A stretch of DNA of 64,000 bases from Gloeothece verrucosa PCC 7822 (GCF_000147335.1 NC_014501.1:1364001-1428000), one strand, 5' to 3'. Numbered from the stretch's first letter, positions 9,315 through 19,121 are shown. Made by a program: numbers and translations. The notes: a model not told the origin generated them from the letters alone.

Positions 9315-11438
9315 ATGAATAAACTTATCCTCACTTTAAAAATTAACTCCGAACAAGATGTCGTTATTGCACGACAACGAACCCGACAGTTAGCGGGATT
9401 ACTGGGATTTGATGCTCAAGATCAAACCCGAATTGCTACAGCCGTTTCAGAAATTTGTCGTAACGCCTTTCAATATGCAGGCAGTGGTAAAGTTGAATTC
9501 AGTTTAGATGGCAAACAACCTCAATGTTTTTTAATTCAAATTTGTGATTCAGGAAAAGGAATTTCTAATCTAGACAGGATTCTCGACGGGGACTACAACT
9601 CTACAAGCGGAATGGGACTTATGAGTAGCCGCCGCTTAATGGACCGTTTTGACATAAAATCTATTCCCCAACAAGGAACTAAGGTCTTACTGGGAAAAAA
9701 TTTACCTAAGCGAGTTCCGCCGATCACAAAAGAGCTACTCATCCAAATTGTTGACAAATTAGCCCAAACTGCGCCTCAAAATCCCCTTTTAGAAATTCAA
9801 CAGCAAAATCAGGAATTACTGCAAACCCTAGCGCAACTTCGACAACGAGAAGAAGACTTACTGCAACTTAATCAAGAGCTTGAAGAGACAAACCGGGGAG
9901 TAGTTGCTCTATATGCCGAACTAGACCAAAAGGCAGAGTCTTTAAAACGAGTCAGTGAGCTTAAAAGTCGCTTTCTCTCCAATATGAGCCATGAGTTTCG
10001 CACGCCTCTGAACTCAATTTTATCCCTTTCTAATTTTCTCCTCAAGCGAATGGATGGAGAACTCAATTCAGAACAAGAAAAACAGGTAACTTTCATCCGC
10101 AACGCTGCTCAACAGCTTTCTGAGATGGTTAACGATCTCTTAGATTTAGCTAAGGTAGAAGCCGGAAAAACCGATATTTATGCGGATAAGTTTGAAATTG
10201 GTGACTTATTTGGAACGTTAAGAGGAATGTTTCGTCCTCTGCTAATTAATAACTCTTCAGTCTCTTTAATTTTTGAAGACCCCGACCATATCCCATCAGT
10301 TTATAGTGATGAAGGCAAAATCGCTCAAATTCTCAAAAATTTTATCTCTAATGCTTTAAAATATACAGAAAAAGGCACCATTACAGTAGCCGCCGTGCCA
10401 ATTGGAAATCATGTAACTTTTTCTGTGGCTGATACCGGTATAGGAATTGCGCCGGAAAACCTTGAGTCGATTTTTGATGAATTCGTTCAGCTTAAATCAC
10501 CTTTACAAAAACGGGTTAAAGGCACGGGGTTAGGATTACCGATTTCCCGGAAACTCGCTCAATTACTGGGGGGGGATGTTTCGGTTATTAGTGAATTAGG
10601 CAAAGGCTCTACTTTTTTTCTGAACCTCCCTATCGATTATCGCACTGACGAACCAAAATTAAAGGAATTGCCTCAGCTAGACGCAAAATATCTACCTATT
10701 TTGGTAGTGGACGATAATCCTGAAACACGCTTTACTTATGAAAGCTATTTTAAGGGTTCTTGTTATCAAATGATGAGTTCTACTAATTTAGAGCAAGCTG
10801 AAAAAGTTGTGCGCTCATTTAAACCCAAAGCGTTAATTTTAGATAATTTTTTCAAAAAAGAGAATTACTCAAGTTTTTTAGCTCGAATTAAAAGCGATCA
10901 AGAAATAAGAGAGATTCCTTGTTTAGTTATCGATAGTGTTAATGATGAAGAAAAATTAAAGGCTTTAGGGATAGATGCTTTCTTGAATCAACCGCTAAAT
11001 CGAGAGAGTCTTTTAAAAACTTTAAATGGCTTGCTCAAAAAAAATATCAAGCAAACCATTTTGTTAATTGATGATGAGAAAGCCTCTCAAAATCTATTTA
11101 AAGATTATTTAAATGATACAGATTTAAACTTTATTGAAGCCAGCAATGGAATCGAAGGTATCCGTTTAGCTAAAGAGAAAAAACCTCAAGTGATCGTTCT
11201 GGATTTAGTCATGCCAGAAATGAGCGGACAGGAAACTTTATTAAAATTAAAAAATGATTTAACCACCTGCCAAATTCCCGTCATTATTAATAGTTTGAAA
11301 CCCTTAGAAGAATCAGAACGACAAGAATTAACTCGATATGCTGTAGCAATTCTCTCAAAAAACCATACTTCTCAAGAGAAAAAGAGAGGCGAAATTCGAG
11401 AAGCTTTGCTAAGAGCAGGACTCTATTTAAAAATTTGA
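9315..11438 (+). CDS. Hybrid sensor histidine kinase with N-terminal RsbT-like HATPase and two receiver domains
   Basis: A 707-residue protein. Domains in order: an RsbT/RsbW-like HATPase (about 1-135, VSEICRNAFQYAG and SGKGISNLD); a coiled coil (about 155-215); HisKA with the phospho-histidine in SNMSHEFRTPLN (about 225); a second HATPase with N box NFISNALKYTEKG, then DTGIGI and GTGLGL; and two receivers. The receivers have DD pairs and phospho-acceptor aspartates in ALILDNFF and VLDLVMPEMSG. The first domain marks it as a possible receiver of stressosome signals, linking partner switching to phosphorelay. Its start codon follows the preceding stop directly, consistent with co-translation. 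Confidence 0.9.
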   Translation: MNKLILTLKINSEQDVVIARQRTRQLAGLLGFDAQDQTRIATAVSEICRNAFQYAGSGKVEFSLDGKQPQCFLIQICDSGKGISNLDRILDGDYNSTSGMGLMSSRRLMDRFDIKSIPQQGTKVLLGKNLPKRVPPITKELLIQIVDKLAQTAPQNPLLEIQQQNQELLQTLAQLRQREEDLLQLNQELEETNRGVVALYAELDQKAESLKRVSELKSRFLSNMSHEFRTPLNSILSLSNFLLKRMDGELNSEQEKQVTFIRNAAQQLSEMVNDLLDLAKVEAGKTDIYADKFEIGDLFGTLRGMFRPLLINNSSVSLIFEDPDHIPSVYSDEGKIAQILKNFISNALKYTEKGTITVAAVPIGNHVTFSVADTGIGIAPENLESIFDEFVQLKSPLQKRVKGTGLGLPISRKLAQLLGGDVSVISELGKGSTFFLNLPIDYRTDEPKLKELPQLDAKYLPILVVDDNPETRFTYESYFKGSCYQMMSSTNLEQAEKVVRSFKPKALILDNFFKKENYSSFLARIKSDQEIREIPCLVIDSVNDEEKLKALGIDAFLNQPLNRESLLKTLNGLLKKNIKQTILLIDDEKASQNLFKDYLNDTDLNFIEASNGIEGIRLAKEKKPQVIVLDLVMPEMSGQETLLKLKNDLTTCQIPVIINSLKPLEESERQELTRYAVAILSKNHTSQEKKRGEIREALLRAGLYLKI

Positions 11439-11448
11439 GGTATGGGAT

Positions 11449-13353
11449 ATGTCTCAAGAATTGCCGATCACGATACTGCATATAGATGACAATGAAACCA
11501 ATCGCTACATTATTGGTCGTATGCTTAGAGAAGCCGGTTTTGAAGCTATAGAAGCGGCTACAGCAACAATTGGGCTTCAACTCGTTACACAGGATCAACC
11601 CGATTTAGTTATTTTAGATATAAAACTGCCGGATATTAGCGGTTTTGAGGTGTGCCAAAAAATTAAATCTAATCCAGAAACGGCCTTAATTCCAGTGCTT
11701 CATTTATCGGCTAGTTTTGTGGAAAGTCAAGATAGAGCTAAAGGATTAAATGGGGGTGCAGATGCTTATCTTGTTCAACCGGTTGAAGCTATTGAATTAA
11801 TTGCTACTGTTAAAGCTTTGTTGAGAATTCGAGAGGCTGAAGAAGCCGCCTTAACATCAGCTAGAGAATGGCAAATTACCTTTGATACTATTCGTGATGG
11901 AGTGGGGTTATTGGATAGTAAAGGCAATTTTGTTCGATGTAATAAGGCGATGACAAAGCTTCTCGATCAGCCAGTTCATGAACTGATTGGAAATTCGCAT
12001 CAAGACATTTTACATTTAATATTAAATGAATCTTACATGACTCCCTTTATTCGTGCTAAAGAAACGCTTCAACGGGAGAGTATTGAAATTGAATCGAAAA
12101 ACAAATGGTATAATATAATAATAGACCCCATTCTTAATCAGCATCGAGTTTTAACCGGTGCGGTATTTATTATTGTTGACATTACTGAGCGGAAGCAAAT
12201 AGAAAAAGAACGGGAAATTCTTTATGAAGAATCTCAACGAGCTAATCGAATTAAAGATGAATTTTTAGCCATTCTTTCCCATGAATTACGTTCTCCTCTC
12301 AATCCTATTTTAGGTTGGGCAAGTCTCCTGAAAACCAGTAAATTTAATGCTGATACAATCAAACATGGATTGGAAATTATTGAGCGCAATGCCAATCTTC
12401 AGACTAGATTAATCGAAGATTTACTCGATGTTTCTCGCATTTTACGAGGCAAACTAATTTTAAATACTTATCCAGTTGAGTTGCCATCAATTATTGCCTC
12501 AGCTTTAGAAATAGTGCAGTTATCAGCTAAGGCTAAATCAATAGAAATTGAAACAAAAATTGATGCTAATGTAGGTGCTGTTCAGGCAGACCCTAGCCGC
12601 CTGCAACAAGTCATTTGGAATTTACTCTCGAATGCCATTAAATTTACACCATCAGGGGGGAAAGTAACGATTTATTTAGAAAGGATTGACAAATATGCCC
12701 AAATAACTATTAGTGATACCGGAAAAGGGATATCTAAAGAGTTTTTGCCTTACGTATTTGACTATTTTCGCCAAGCTGATAGCACGACAACTCGTAAATT
12801 TGGTGGGTTAGGATTAGGATTAGCCATTGTCCATCATTTAGTAGAATTGCATGGGGGCACTGTGCAAGCACAAAGCGCCGGAGAAGGACAGGGAGCCTCT
12901 TTTATTGTGCGGCTTCCCGTGATAGCTCCCCAAAGTACGACTTATAAAGAGAATAAAATCTCGACTCAAACCTTAAGTTTGCAAGGGCTAAAAGTCTTAG
13001 TGGTGGATGATGAAGCCGATATGCGAGACTTTCTTCGTTTTGCCCTTCAACAGTACGGTGCTGACGTAATTGCGGTAGCTGATGCCAATCAAGCGCTATT
13101 GGCTTTAATTGATAAACACCCTGATATTTTGTTGAGTGATATTGGAATGCCCGGTATGGATGGCTATATGTTTATACGTCAAGTTAGAAAATTGGAGCCA
13201 ACCCAAGGCGGACAAATTCCGGCCATTGCTTTAACGGCTTATGCTGGAGATATTAATGAACAGCAAGCCCTTAAAGCTGGTTTTCAAAAGCACATTTCTA
13301 AGCCAGTAGAGCCATATATTTTAGTTAAAGAAATTTTTAACCTACGGTCTTGA
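11449..13353 (+). CDS. Response regulator-PAS-histidine kinase-receiver hybrid protein
   Basis: A 634-residue cytosolic signalling protein with no membrane segment. Order: receiver (about 5-125, phospho-acceptor in LVILDIKLPDISG), PAS domain (about 140-250), HisKA with the phospho-histidine in LAILSHELRSPLNP (about 275), HATPase (NLLSNAIKFTPSGG, DTGKGI, GGLGLGLAIVHHL) and a C-terminal receiver (VVDDEAD, LLSDIGMPGMDGY). It is the last gene of the stressosome-type operon, 10 bp after the preceding kinase, and probably receives phosphate from it. No DNA-binding output domain is present, so the final regulator must be encoded elsewhere. The operon is followed by a convergent gene after about 20 bp. 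Confidence 0.9.
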   Translation: MSQELPITILHIDDNETNRYIIGRMLREAGFEAIEAATATIGLQLVTQDQPDLVILDIKLPDISGFEVCQKIKSNPETALIPVLHLSASFVESQDRAKGLNGGADAYLVQPVEAIELIATVKALLRIREAEEAALTSAREWQITFDTIRDGVGLLDSKGNFVRCNKAMTKLLDQPVHELIGNSHQDILHLILNESYMTPFIRAKETLQRESIEIESKNKWYNIIIDPILNQHRVLTGAVFIIVDITERKQIEKEREILYEESQRANRIKDEFLAILSHELRSPLNPILGWASLLKTSKFNADTIKHGLEIIERNANLQTRLIEDLLDVSRILRGKLILNTYPVELPSIIASALEIVQLSAKAKSIEIETKIDANVGAVQADPSRLQQVIWNLLSNAIKFTPSGGKVTIYLERIDKYAQITISDTGKGISKEFLPYVFDYFRQADSTTTRKFGGLGLGLAIVHHLVELHGGTVQAQSAGEGQGASFIVRLPVIAPQSTTYKENKISTQTLSLQGLKVLVVDDEADMRDFLRFALQQYGADVIAVADANQALLALIDKHPDILLSDIGMPGMDGYMFIRQVRKLEPTQGGQIPAIALTAYAGDINEQQALKAGFQKHISKPVEPYILVKEIFNLRS

Positions 13354-13374
13354 ATAAACTTATTGAAATATCAA

Positions 13375-14424
13375 TTAAACCCCTTTAAACCCGTCATCCA
13401 TTTCCATCCAGCGCCCAATATTAAATCGCAGAGGTTTAAAAGAAGCGCGGCGCACATTTGCCAATAAACTTAAACAAATCCCCAGTATAATAATACTTCC
13501 TCCCACATATTGGGCCTTTGTCGGCACTTCACCTAAAATGAGAAAGGCCATCATAATTGCCACAATCGGATTAATAGAACTGGTGAGGTTAATTAAGGCC
13601 GGCGAAGCACCTCTATAACCTCGTAGGGCACAAATTTGACCCGCGACAACAATAATTGCTCCATAGAATAACATCCATTGCCAGAGAAGCGGCGAGAAAA
13701 CATCGATAAAATGCTCAGGTCCATAAAGATAATTCGCTAAAATAAAGAAAACAACCGCTCCTAACGCTGTGCGCGTCACACTAAAAATCCCCACCGGGAT
13801 GTGATCTAACCACGCTTGACTCATTAAGGTTGCGGCAACAGAAATTAGAGAAGCCGCTATGGTTTCTAATTCTCCGATTCCCAGTTTAATCGCCCCGCCC
13901 ATCATCACCACCCCATTATCAGGATTCCCTAACAAAACAGTCGTGACAATTCCGGCAAAAGAGACTAAAGACCCCAAAATGGTCCAGAATTTAACCCGTG
14001 CCTTCAAGACCCAAATACTTAAAATTAACGTTACAGTGGGTTCTAAGCGGCTAATTAGCACCACATTGGTCACATTAGTTTGATCCAACGCACTAAAAAA
14101 TAAAGCCGGCGCAAGGGCACCGCTAATAATCGCTACAATAATTAAACTAATCCATTCCTGGCGGCTAAAGCGTTTCAGGGTATTAATATGCCACTCACGG
14201 GCAAAAAACAACAGCATCACCGCCAAAGCGCAAATATTCCCCACAAAAAGCACATTGCACAGAGAAATAGGGTTTCTGCCGTTGATTAAATGTTGTTCTC
14301 CGATTTGAGTTACTTGACGAGTAATGGAGCTAGAAGCGGCTTTAATGAGCAGTGCTGCCCATAGATAGGCAGAACTCGGAATTTTATCCCAAATAGTTAT
14401 CAACGGGTTCTGAGAGGTTTTCAT
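13375..14424 (-). CDS. EamA/DMT-family transporter
   Basis: A 349-residue integral membrane protein with about ten hydrophobic segments in two homologous halves, as in the drug/metabolite transporter superfamily (for example AIISGALAPALFFSALDQTN and GQICALRGYRGASPALINL, then AIMMAFLILGEVPT). Substrates in this family range from amino acids to sugars and drugs, and this one cannot be assigned. It lies convergent to the stressosome-type operon and divergent from psbT, in the interval that separates psbB from psbT. Confidence 0.85.
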   Translation of the reverse strand: MKTSQNPLITIWDKIPSSAYLWAALLIKAASSSITRQVTQIGEQHLINGRNPISLCNVLFVGNICALAVMLLFFAREWHINTLKRFSRQEWISLIIVAIISGALAPALFFSALDQTNVTNVVLISRLEPTVTLILSIWVLKARVKFWTILGSLVSFAGIVTTVLLGNPDNGVVMMGGAIKLGIGELETIAASLISVAATLMSQAWLDHIPVGIFSVTRTALGAVVFFILANYLYGPEHFIDVFSPLLWQWMLFYGAIIVVAGQICALRGYRGASPALINLTSSINPIVAIMMAFLILGEVPTKAQYVGGSIIILGICLSLLANVRRASFKPLRFNIGRWMEMDDGFKGV

Positions 14425-14744
14425 TGACTAACGGTTATAGCAGTAGTTTTTGAGGGAAGGGGCAAATTTTTCCTTTTCCCTGTATCAGGGCATGAGCATC
14501 TTCCTATGCAAGAGGCCTACTGTTATTGTCCGTCAGAGTTACTCGAGTTTGAATGAGAGGAGAGTAAATTCTCAGTAAAAACAGATCAGGGCTTTTCTCA
14601 GCATTTTTTGGGTTCAGGTTCAGCTATCTCTCAGGATGTCAACTAAGCGATCTTAGATGATCTCTCGAAGCACAATAAAATAATTTAATGATCTTTTCTT
14701 GATACACTGATAGATGTATAAAAGTAACTTTAGGAAGTCTTAAC
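14425..14744. other. Divergent intergenic region upstream of psbT
   Basis: About 320 bp between the EamA transporter (leftward) and psbT (rightward), with no gene. A TGTATAAA stretch with core TATAAA at 14717-14722 could be an extended -10 of a psbT promoter with a very short leader. A ribosome-site-like AGGAAG precedes the ATG. No clear -35 box or operator is visible. Confidence 0.4.
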
Positions 14745-14840
14745 ATGGAAAGCGTTGCTTACATTTTAATTCTAACCATGGCTCTAGCGGTGCTATTTTT
14801 TGCGATCGCCTTTCGTGAGCCGCCTCGGATTGAAAAATAA
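14745..14840 (+). CDS. psbT: Photosystem II protein PsbT
   Basis: A 31-residue single-helix protein, [19 protein letters not shown] continuing to FREPPRIEK, the typical length and sequence of PsbT. It spans the thylakoid membrane once at the photosystem II dimer interface next to CP47 and D1, and aids dimer stability and repair of the acceptor side. An AGGAAG site lies 8 nt upstream. It has its own terminator and lies just ahead of nrdR. A HIP1-type GCGATCGC octamer falls inside the gene. Confidence 0.97.
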   Translation: MESVAYILILTMALAVLFFAIAFREPPRIEK

Positions 14841-14885
14841 CCAAAGGTTATCACATCTGCTTCAATAGACTAATTCTAGTCTTGC

Positions 14886-14948
14886 GAGCCGTTAGAGTCT
14901 ATCTAGTTTAAACCAAACAGCGTAGATAGATAACCGGCTCGGCTTTTT
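14886..14948 (+). terminator. Terminator-like hairpin after psbT
   Basis: The outer arms GAGCCG (14886-14891) and CGGCTC (14935-14940) enclose a second paired block TCTATCTA/TAGATAGA with a small internal loop. GGCTTTTTGC follows. It separates psbT from nrdR by structure, although read-through remains possible. Confidence 0.7.
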
Positions 14949-14995
14949 GCATTTGAGCAATTTTACAGCCCTCATTATTCAAAATAGAGAGAGTT

Positions 14996-15538
14996 ATGCA
15001 ATGTCCTTACTGTCAATACACCAGTAGCCGAGTTTTAGAATCTCGTTCCACAGAAGCCGGTCACAGTATTCGTCGTCGTCGAGAATGCTTGCAGTGTAAA
15101 CATCGATTTACGACCTACGAGCGTATTGAATTTGTTCCCATTACAGTGATTAAAAAAAATGGTAGCAAAGAATCCTTTGATCGTTCCAAATTATTGCGGG
15201 GAATTGTGCGAGCTTGCGAAAAAACCGAGATTCCTGCTCAACGATTGGATAATATAGTCGATGAAATAGAAGCCACTTTACAACAGAGTCCTCGGCGAGA
15301 AATTACCAGTCAAGAAATTGGGCAATTCGTTTTAAAAAACCTACGAGAACTCAATGAAGTCGCCTATATTCGCTTTGCCTCTGTTTATGGAGAATTTAAA
15401 GGCATTACAGACTTTGTAGAAACCCTCAAACGACTGCAACAAGAAGAACGCGATGGCGACGAGCCGCCGGATTGGCCACAACAACCAATAGAACTTAGTT
15501 TGATGGAAGCATCCGATCAAGTGATGACCCCTTCTTAA
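14996..15538 (+). CDS. nrdR: Transcriptional repressor NrdR
   Basis: A 180-residue NrdR. The N-terminal zinc ribbon has [17 protein letters not shown] then [14 protein letters not shown] (CxxC...CxxC). The ATP-cone domain follows ([20 protein letters not shown], about 50-135). NrdR binds nucleotides through the cone and represses ribonucleotide reductase genes. The C-terminal 30 residues ([20 protein letters not shown]) are a short cyanobacterial-style tail beyond the usual length of about 150. It lies between psbT and rpsA on the same strand. Confidence 0.96.
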   Translation: MQCPYCQYTSSRVLESRSTEAGHSIRRRRECLQCKHRFTTYERIEFVPITVIKKNGSKESFDRSKLLRGIVRACEKTEIPAQRLDNIVDEIEATLQQSPRREITSQEIGQFVLKNLRELNEVAYIRFASVYGEFKGITDFVETLKRLQQEERDGDEPPDWPQQPIELSLMEASDQVMTPS

Positions 15539-15689
15539 GCCTTGGAAAAATACTCTATATTTCAGACAGGGTATAAACAAGCCACCCCCAAAGATCACCT
15601 CGGTTAAAGAAACTGACCGGGTAACATAAGGGCTGTCAATGGGCCAAAAAAAATGATACAATTGTTGCGCCAGCCCCATAATAGTAAGT

Positions 15690-15695
15690 TATAAT
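15690..15695 (+). promoter_or_regulatory. Candidate -10 box (TATAAT) of rpsA
   Basis: A perfect TATAAT hexamer in the 369-bp gap between nrdR and rpsA. No good -35 lies at 17 bp; TTGTTG at 15662-15667 is too far. If used, it gives an rpsA leader of about 205 nt, which contains the nested hairpin described at 15788-15850. Confidence 0.4.
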
Positions 15696-15787
15696 TAAAA
15701 GTCTGTATCCTGAAACTAGATTGATGACACTATACTCAATCTCATATTTATCGTCCTCAAAGCATTAGCCTGAGAGGGAAAGAGGTC

Positions 15788-15850
15788 TAACAGTTTGCCC
15801 ATTGGGGAAAGTCCAGGAATGGTATTTCTCCAAAAAAAAGAAAACTGTTA
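15788..15850 (+). promoter_or_regulatory. Nested stem-loop in the rpsA 5' leader
   Basis: A perfect 9-bp outer pairing (TAACAGTTT at 15788-15796 with AAACTGTTA at 15842-15850) encloses a CCATT/AATGG stem (15799-15803 with 15818-15822) whose loop can form GGA-AAG-TCC. It lies about 57 nt upstream of the rpsA start. Ribosomal protein S1 genes in other bacteria are feedback-controlled through leader structure, so an autoregulatory element is plausible. That is inference. Confidence 0.5.
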
Positions 15851-15907
15851 CAACAACAGGAGGCTTATATTCTTTAAGGAGATTACCAACTAGGAAACAA
15901 AACGTAC

Positions 15908-16894
15908 ATGACGACTACTAAAAACTTATCAACTAAAACTATTGGATTTACTCACGAGGATTTTGAAAAACTCCTCGATCAATATGACTATCACTTTAGT
16001 CCTGGGGACATCGTTGCCGGGACAGTGTTTAGCATGGAGCCGAGGGGGGCACTGATTGATATTGGGGCTAAAACAGCAGCTTATATCCCGATTCAAGAAA
16101 TGTCAATCAACCGGGTTGATGATCCCAGCGAAGTTCTTCAACCCAATGAAACCCGAGAATTTTTCATTCTGACAGATGAGAATGAAGATGGACAGTTAAC
16201 CCTATCCATCCGCCGCATAGAGTATATGCGAGCTTGGGAAAGAGTGCGTCAGTTACAAACCGAAGACGCGACCGTTCGTTCTAGTGTATTTGCCACTAAC
16301 CGAGGTGGGGCACTGGTGAGGATAGAAGGGTTAAGAGGCTTTATTCCGGGTTCTCATATCAGCACTCGGGAAGCCAAAGAAGATTTAGTTGGTCAAGACC
16401 TGCCCTTGAAATTCCTAGAGGTAGATGAAGATCGCAATCGTCTTGTATTAAGTCATCGTCGTGCTTTAGTAGAACGCAAGATGAACGGCTTAGAAGTCGG
16501 TCAGGTGGTGATCGGTTCAGTACGGGGAATCAAGCCCTATGGGGCGTTCATTGACATCGGCGGTGTCAGTGGATTGTTGCACATCTCGGAAATTTCTCAT
16601 GATCATATTGACACCCCTCATAGTGTCTTTAATGTTAATGATGAATTGAAAGTCATGATTATTGACTTGGATGCAGAAAGAGGGCGTATTTCTTTATCTA
16701 CCAAACAGCTTGAGCCTGAAGCCGGAGATATGCTGAAAAACCGGGATGCAGTGTTTGAAAAAGCTGAAGAAATGGCGGCTAAATATCGAGAAAAACTGCG
16801 GGCAGAAGCAGAAGGGAAACCTCTTGAGGCTGAGATAGAAGCTCCTCCAGCCTTAGAAGAAGAAGATTTAGCCATCGCGGCGGCAGAGGAATAA
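15908..16894 (+). CDS. rpsA: 30S ribosomal protein S1 (three-domain cyanobacterial type)
   Basis: A 328-residue S1 with three S1/OB-fold repeats (about 31-101, 118-183 and 199-268: GDIVAGTVFSMEPRGALIDI, SSVFATNRGGALVRIEGL, GQVVIGSVRGIKPYGAFIDI), rather than the six of enterobacteria. An acidic, Ala/Glu-rich tail ends the protein. S1 helps recruit mRNA to the small subunit. In cyanobacteria and chloroplasts the short form binds AU-rich leaders. A purine-rich region (TTTAAGGAGATTACC) lies about 20-30 nt before the start. A strong terminator follows. Confidence 0.96.
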   Translation: MTTTKNLSTKTIGFTHEDFEKLLDQYDYHFSPGDIVAGTVFSMEPRGALIDIGAKTAAYIPIQEMSINRVDDPSEVLQPNETREFFILTDENEDGQLTLSIRRIEYMRAWERVRQLQTEDATVRSSVFATNRGGALVRIEGLRGFIPGSHISTREAKEDLVGQDLPLKFLEVDEDRNRLVLSHRRALVERKMNGLEVGQVVIGSVRGIKPYGAFIDIGGVSGLLHISEISHDHIDTPHSVFNVNDELKVMIIDLDAERGRISLSTKQLEPEAGDMLKNRDAVFEKAEEMAAKYREKLRAEAEGKPLEAEIEAPPALEEEDLAIAAAEE

Positions 16895-16992
16895 TTGACG
16901 AAATATATTTAACCGTTATCTAAATTTCCCCCGAAAATGCGCGAGTGTCACTAGAGGGGATTTGGGGAGAAATCAGCCAAACAATCCAGCAC

Positions 16993-17018
16993 AAGAGGGA
17001 CCAACCCCTCTTTTTTTT
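16993..17018 (+). terminator. Rho-independent terminator after rpsA
   Basis: A perfect 7-bp stem AAGAGGG/CCCTCTT (16993-16999 with 17006-17012), a 6-nt loop and a run of eight T at 17011-17018, about 100 bp after the rpsA stop. Confidence 0.9.
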
Positions 17019-17044
17019 ACCGACTAAAAGATTAGCCAAAAATT

Positions 17045-17782
17045 ATGGTCAGTATTATTTGTCAAAACCGAGAATTTTCTCAGATTCAAGCCATTATTTT
17101 TGACAAGGATGGAACCCTAGAAAATTCGGAAAATCATCTTCTTGAACTGGGAATTAAAAGAGCGCGTTTAATTGATGCCCAAATCCCAGGAATTGAGGCA
17201 CCTTTATTAATGGCTTTTGGCATAACTGAAAATAAATTAGACCCCACAGGATTAATGGCAGTGGGAAGCCGCTATGAAAATCAAATCGCGGCGGCGGCTT
17301 ACATTGCAGAAACTGGACGCAGTTGGTTTGAGTCTTTAACCCTTGCTGAGAAAGCTTTTGCCCTTGCCGACAACTATAGAGCGAGCCGCCTCACCTCTCC
17401 TTTATTTAGCGGATGTTTAGAAGTATTAAAAGAACTCGCCGCAGCCGGACTGAAATTAGGGATACTTTCGGCTGACTCCACAGCAAATGTTAAAAATTTT
17501 ATCGAACATCATCAGTTATCTAATTACATACAATTGGCCATGGGAGCCACTCCAGGATTAAATAAACCCTCACCCGATTTATTTATTCAAGCTTGTCAAA
17601 AATTAGCAGTAGAACCCCAATTTACCCTAATGGTAGGAGACGCTCAAGTAGACTTGGAAATGGCAAGACTGGCTAAAGCCGCCGGTGTGATCGGAATTTG
17701 CTGGAATAACCCACAAGCGACTCATTTAAAACAAGCTGATGTATTGATAACCAGACTGGAGCAAATTCAGATAGTCAAATGA
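17045..17782 (+). CDS. HAD-superfamily hydrolase (phosphoglycolate phosphatase-like)
   Basis: A 245-residue HAD phosphatase with all motifs: [11 protein letters not shown] (nucleophile and acid aspartates), LGILSADST (motif II), KPSPDLF (motif III lysine) and [12 protein letters not shown] (motif IV). A helical cap domain lies between motifs I and II. This subfamily includes phosphoglycolate phosphatases, which would feed the photorespiratory pathway, but nucleotide or sugar phosphate substrates are equally compatible. It begins 27 bp after the rpsA terminator. Confidence 0.85.
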   Translation: MVSIICQNREFSQIQAIIFDKDGTLENSENHLLELGIKRARLIDAQIPGIEAPLLMAFGITENKLDPTGLMAVGSRYENQIAAAAYIAETGRSWFESLTLAEKAFALADNYRASRLTSPLFSGCLEVLKELAAAGLKLGILSADSTANVKNFIEHHQLSNYIQLAMGATPGLNKPSPDLFIQACQKLAVEPQFTLMVGDAQVDLEMARLAKAAGVIGICWNNPQATHLKQADVLITRLEQIQIVK

Positions 17783-17858
17783 GGGTTTTAACCTGTATGA
17801 TTATAGATTAATTAATCATAATATATGTTGTTTCATTATTGACGAGAGGGTTGAAAAA

Positions 17859-19121
17859 TTGACTAGACGTTATTTATTTACTTCTGAATCGGTGACTGAA
17901 GGACATCCTGATAAAATCTGTGATCAAATTTCAGACACCATCTTAGATGCCTTACTGTCGCAAGACGAATATAGCCGCGTAGCCGCCGAAGTAGTTGTAA
18001 ACACGGGTTTGGTTCTCATTACAGGTGAGATTACCTCTAAGGCCCAAGTGAACTTTGTCGATTTAGCCCGCAAAAAAATTGCGGAAATTGGCTATACAGA
18101 TTCCACCAATGGATTCTCAGCTAATAGTTGTTCTATATTAGTAGCTTTAGACGAACAATCCCCCGATATTTCCCAAGGGGTAACAAAAGCTCAAGAAAAA
18201 CGGGAAAAATTGAGCGACGATGAACTCGATCAGATTGGGGCCGGTGATCAGGGGTTAATGTTTGGTTACGCTTGTAATGAAACCCCAGAATTTATGCCCA
18301 TGCCCATCAGTTTAGCCCATCGCATTGCCCGCCGATTGGCAGCCGTCCGTAAAACCGGGGAATTACCCTATTTACGTCCTGATGGAAAAACCCAAGTTTC
18401 TGTGATTTATGAAGATGGGAAACCCGTAGGAATAGATACAATTCTAATTTCTACTCAACATACAGAAACGATCGGAGACATTACCGATAACGACGCGGTT
18501 CAAAAAACCATTAAAACCGCTCTTTGGGATGCTGTAGTTACCCCCTGTTTTGCCGATATTGATATTAAACCCGATAACAATACCAAATTCTTAGTTAACC
18601 CGACCGGAAAATTCGTCATCGGTGGTCCTCAAGGAGATTCAGGTTTAACAGGTCGCAAAATTATTGTAGATACCTATGGCGGCTATTCTCGTCATGGTGG
18701 CGGAGCCTTCTCAGGAAAAGACCCCACTAAAGTTGATCGTAGCGCTGCCTATGCTTGCCGTCACGTGGCGAAAAATATCGTCGCTGCCGGATTAGCCGAA
18801 AAGTGCGAAGTCCAAGTGAGTTATGCCATTGGGGTAGCTCGTCCTGTAAGTATCATGGTAGAAACCTTCGGTACCGGCAAAGTTTCCGAAGATCAACTTC
18901 TGTCTGTGGTTCAACAGATCTTTGAACTTCGTCCGGCTGGTATTATTCAGACTTACAATTTGCGCGGTTTACCGGCACAAAGAGGTCGTTTTTATCAAGA
19001 TGTAGCCGCCTATGGTCACTTTGGGCGCTCAGACTTAGACCTTCCTTGGGAAAAACTTGATCATGTTGAACTCCTAAAAGAAGCTCTCAGTGAGCCGGCT
19101 ATTCATGTTGCTGTTGGGTAA
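17859..19121 (+). CDS. metK: S-adenosylmethionine synthetase
   Basis: A 420-residue MetK. Signature segments: [17 protein letters not shown] (ATP site), [15 protein letters not shown] (methionine site) and [19 protein letters not shown] (phosphate-binding loop). It makes AdoMet from ATP and methionine for methylation, including chlorophyll and quinone methyltransferases and the local DNA methyltransferase. The start is a TTG at 17859 behind GAGAGGG; it gives the expected N-terminus ([15 protein letters not shown]). I see no SAM riboswitch in the 76-bp upstream gap. Confidence 0.97.
   Translation: MTRRYLFTSESVTEGHPDKICDQISDTILDALLSQDEYSRVAAEVVVNTGLVLITGEITSKAQVNFVDLARKKIAEIGYTDSTNGFSANSCSILVALDEQSPDISQGVTKAQEKREKLSDDELDQIGAGDQGLMFGYACNETPEFMPMPISLAHRIARRLAAVRKTGELPYLRPDGKTQVSVIYEDGKPVGIDTILISTQHTETIGDITDNDAVQKTIKTALWDAVVTPCFADIDIKPDNNTKFLVNPTGKFVIGGPQGDSGLTGRKIIVDTYGGYSRHGGGAFSGKDPTKVDRSAAYACRHVAKNIVAAGLAEKCEVQVSYAIGVARPVSIMVETFGTGKVSEDQLLSVVQQIFELRPAGIIQTYNLRGLPAQRGRFYQDVAAYGHFGRSDLDLPWEKLDHVELLKEALSEPAIHVAVG

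Noticed and set aside
15799..15822. GGGGAAAGTCC in the rpsA leader resembles the GGAAAGTCC block near the 5' end of RNase P RNA.
   Set aside because: The remaining gap to rpsA is only about 90 nt and none of the other conserved RNase P blocks is present.
17783..17858. Looked for a SAM riboswitch before metK.
   Set aside because: The gap is 76 bp, AT-rich, with no recognisable aptamer or terminator hairpin.
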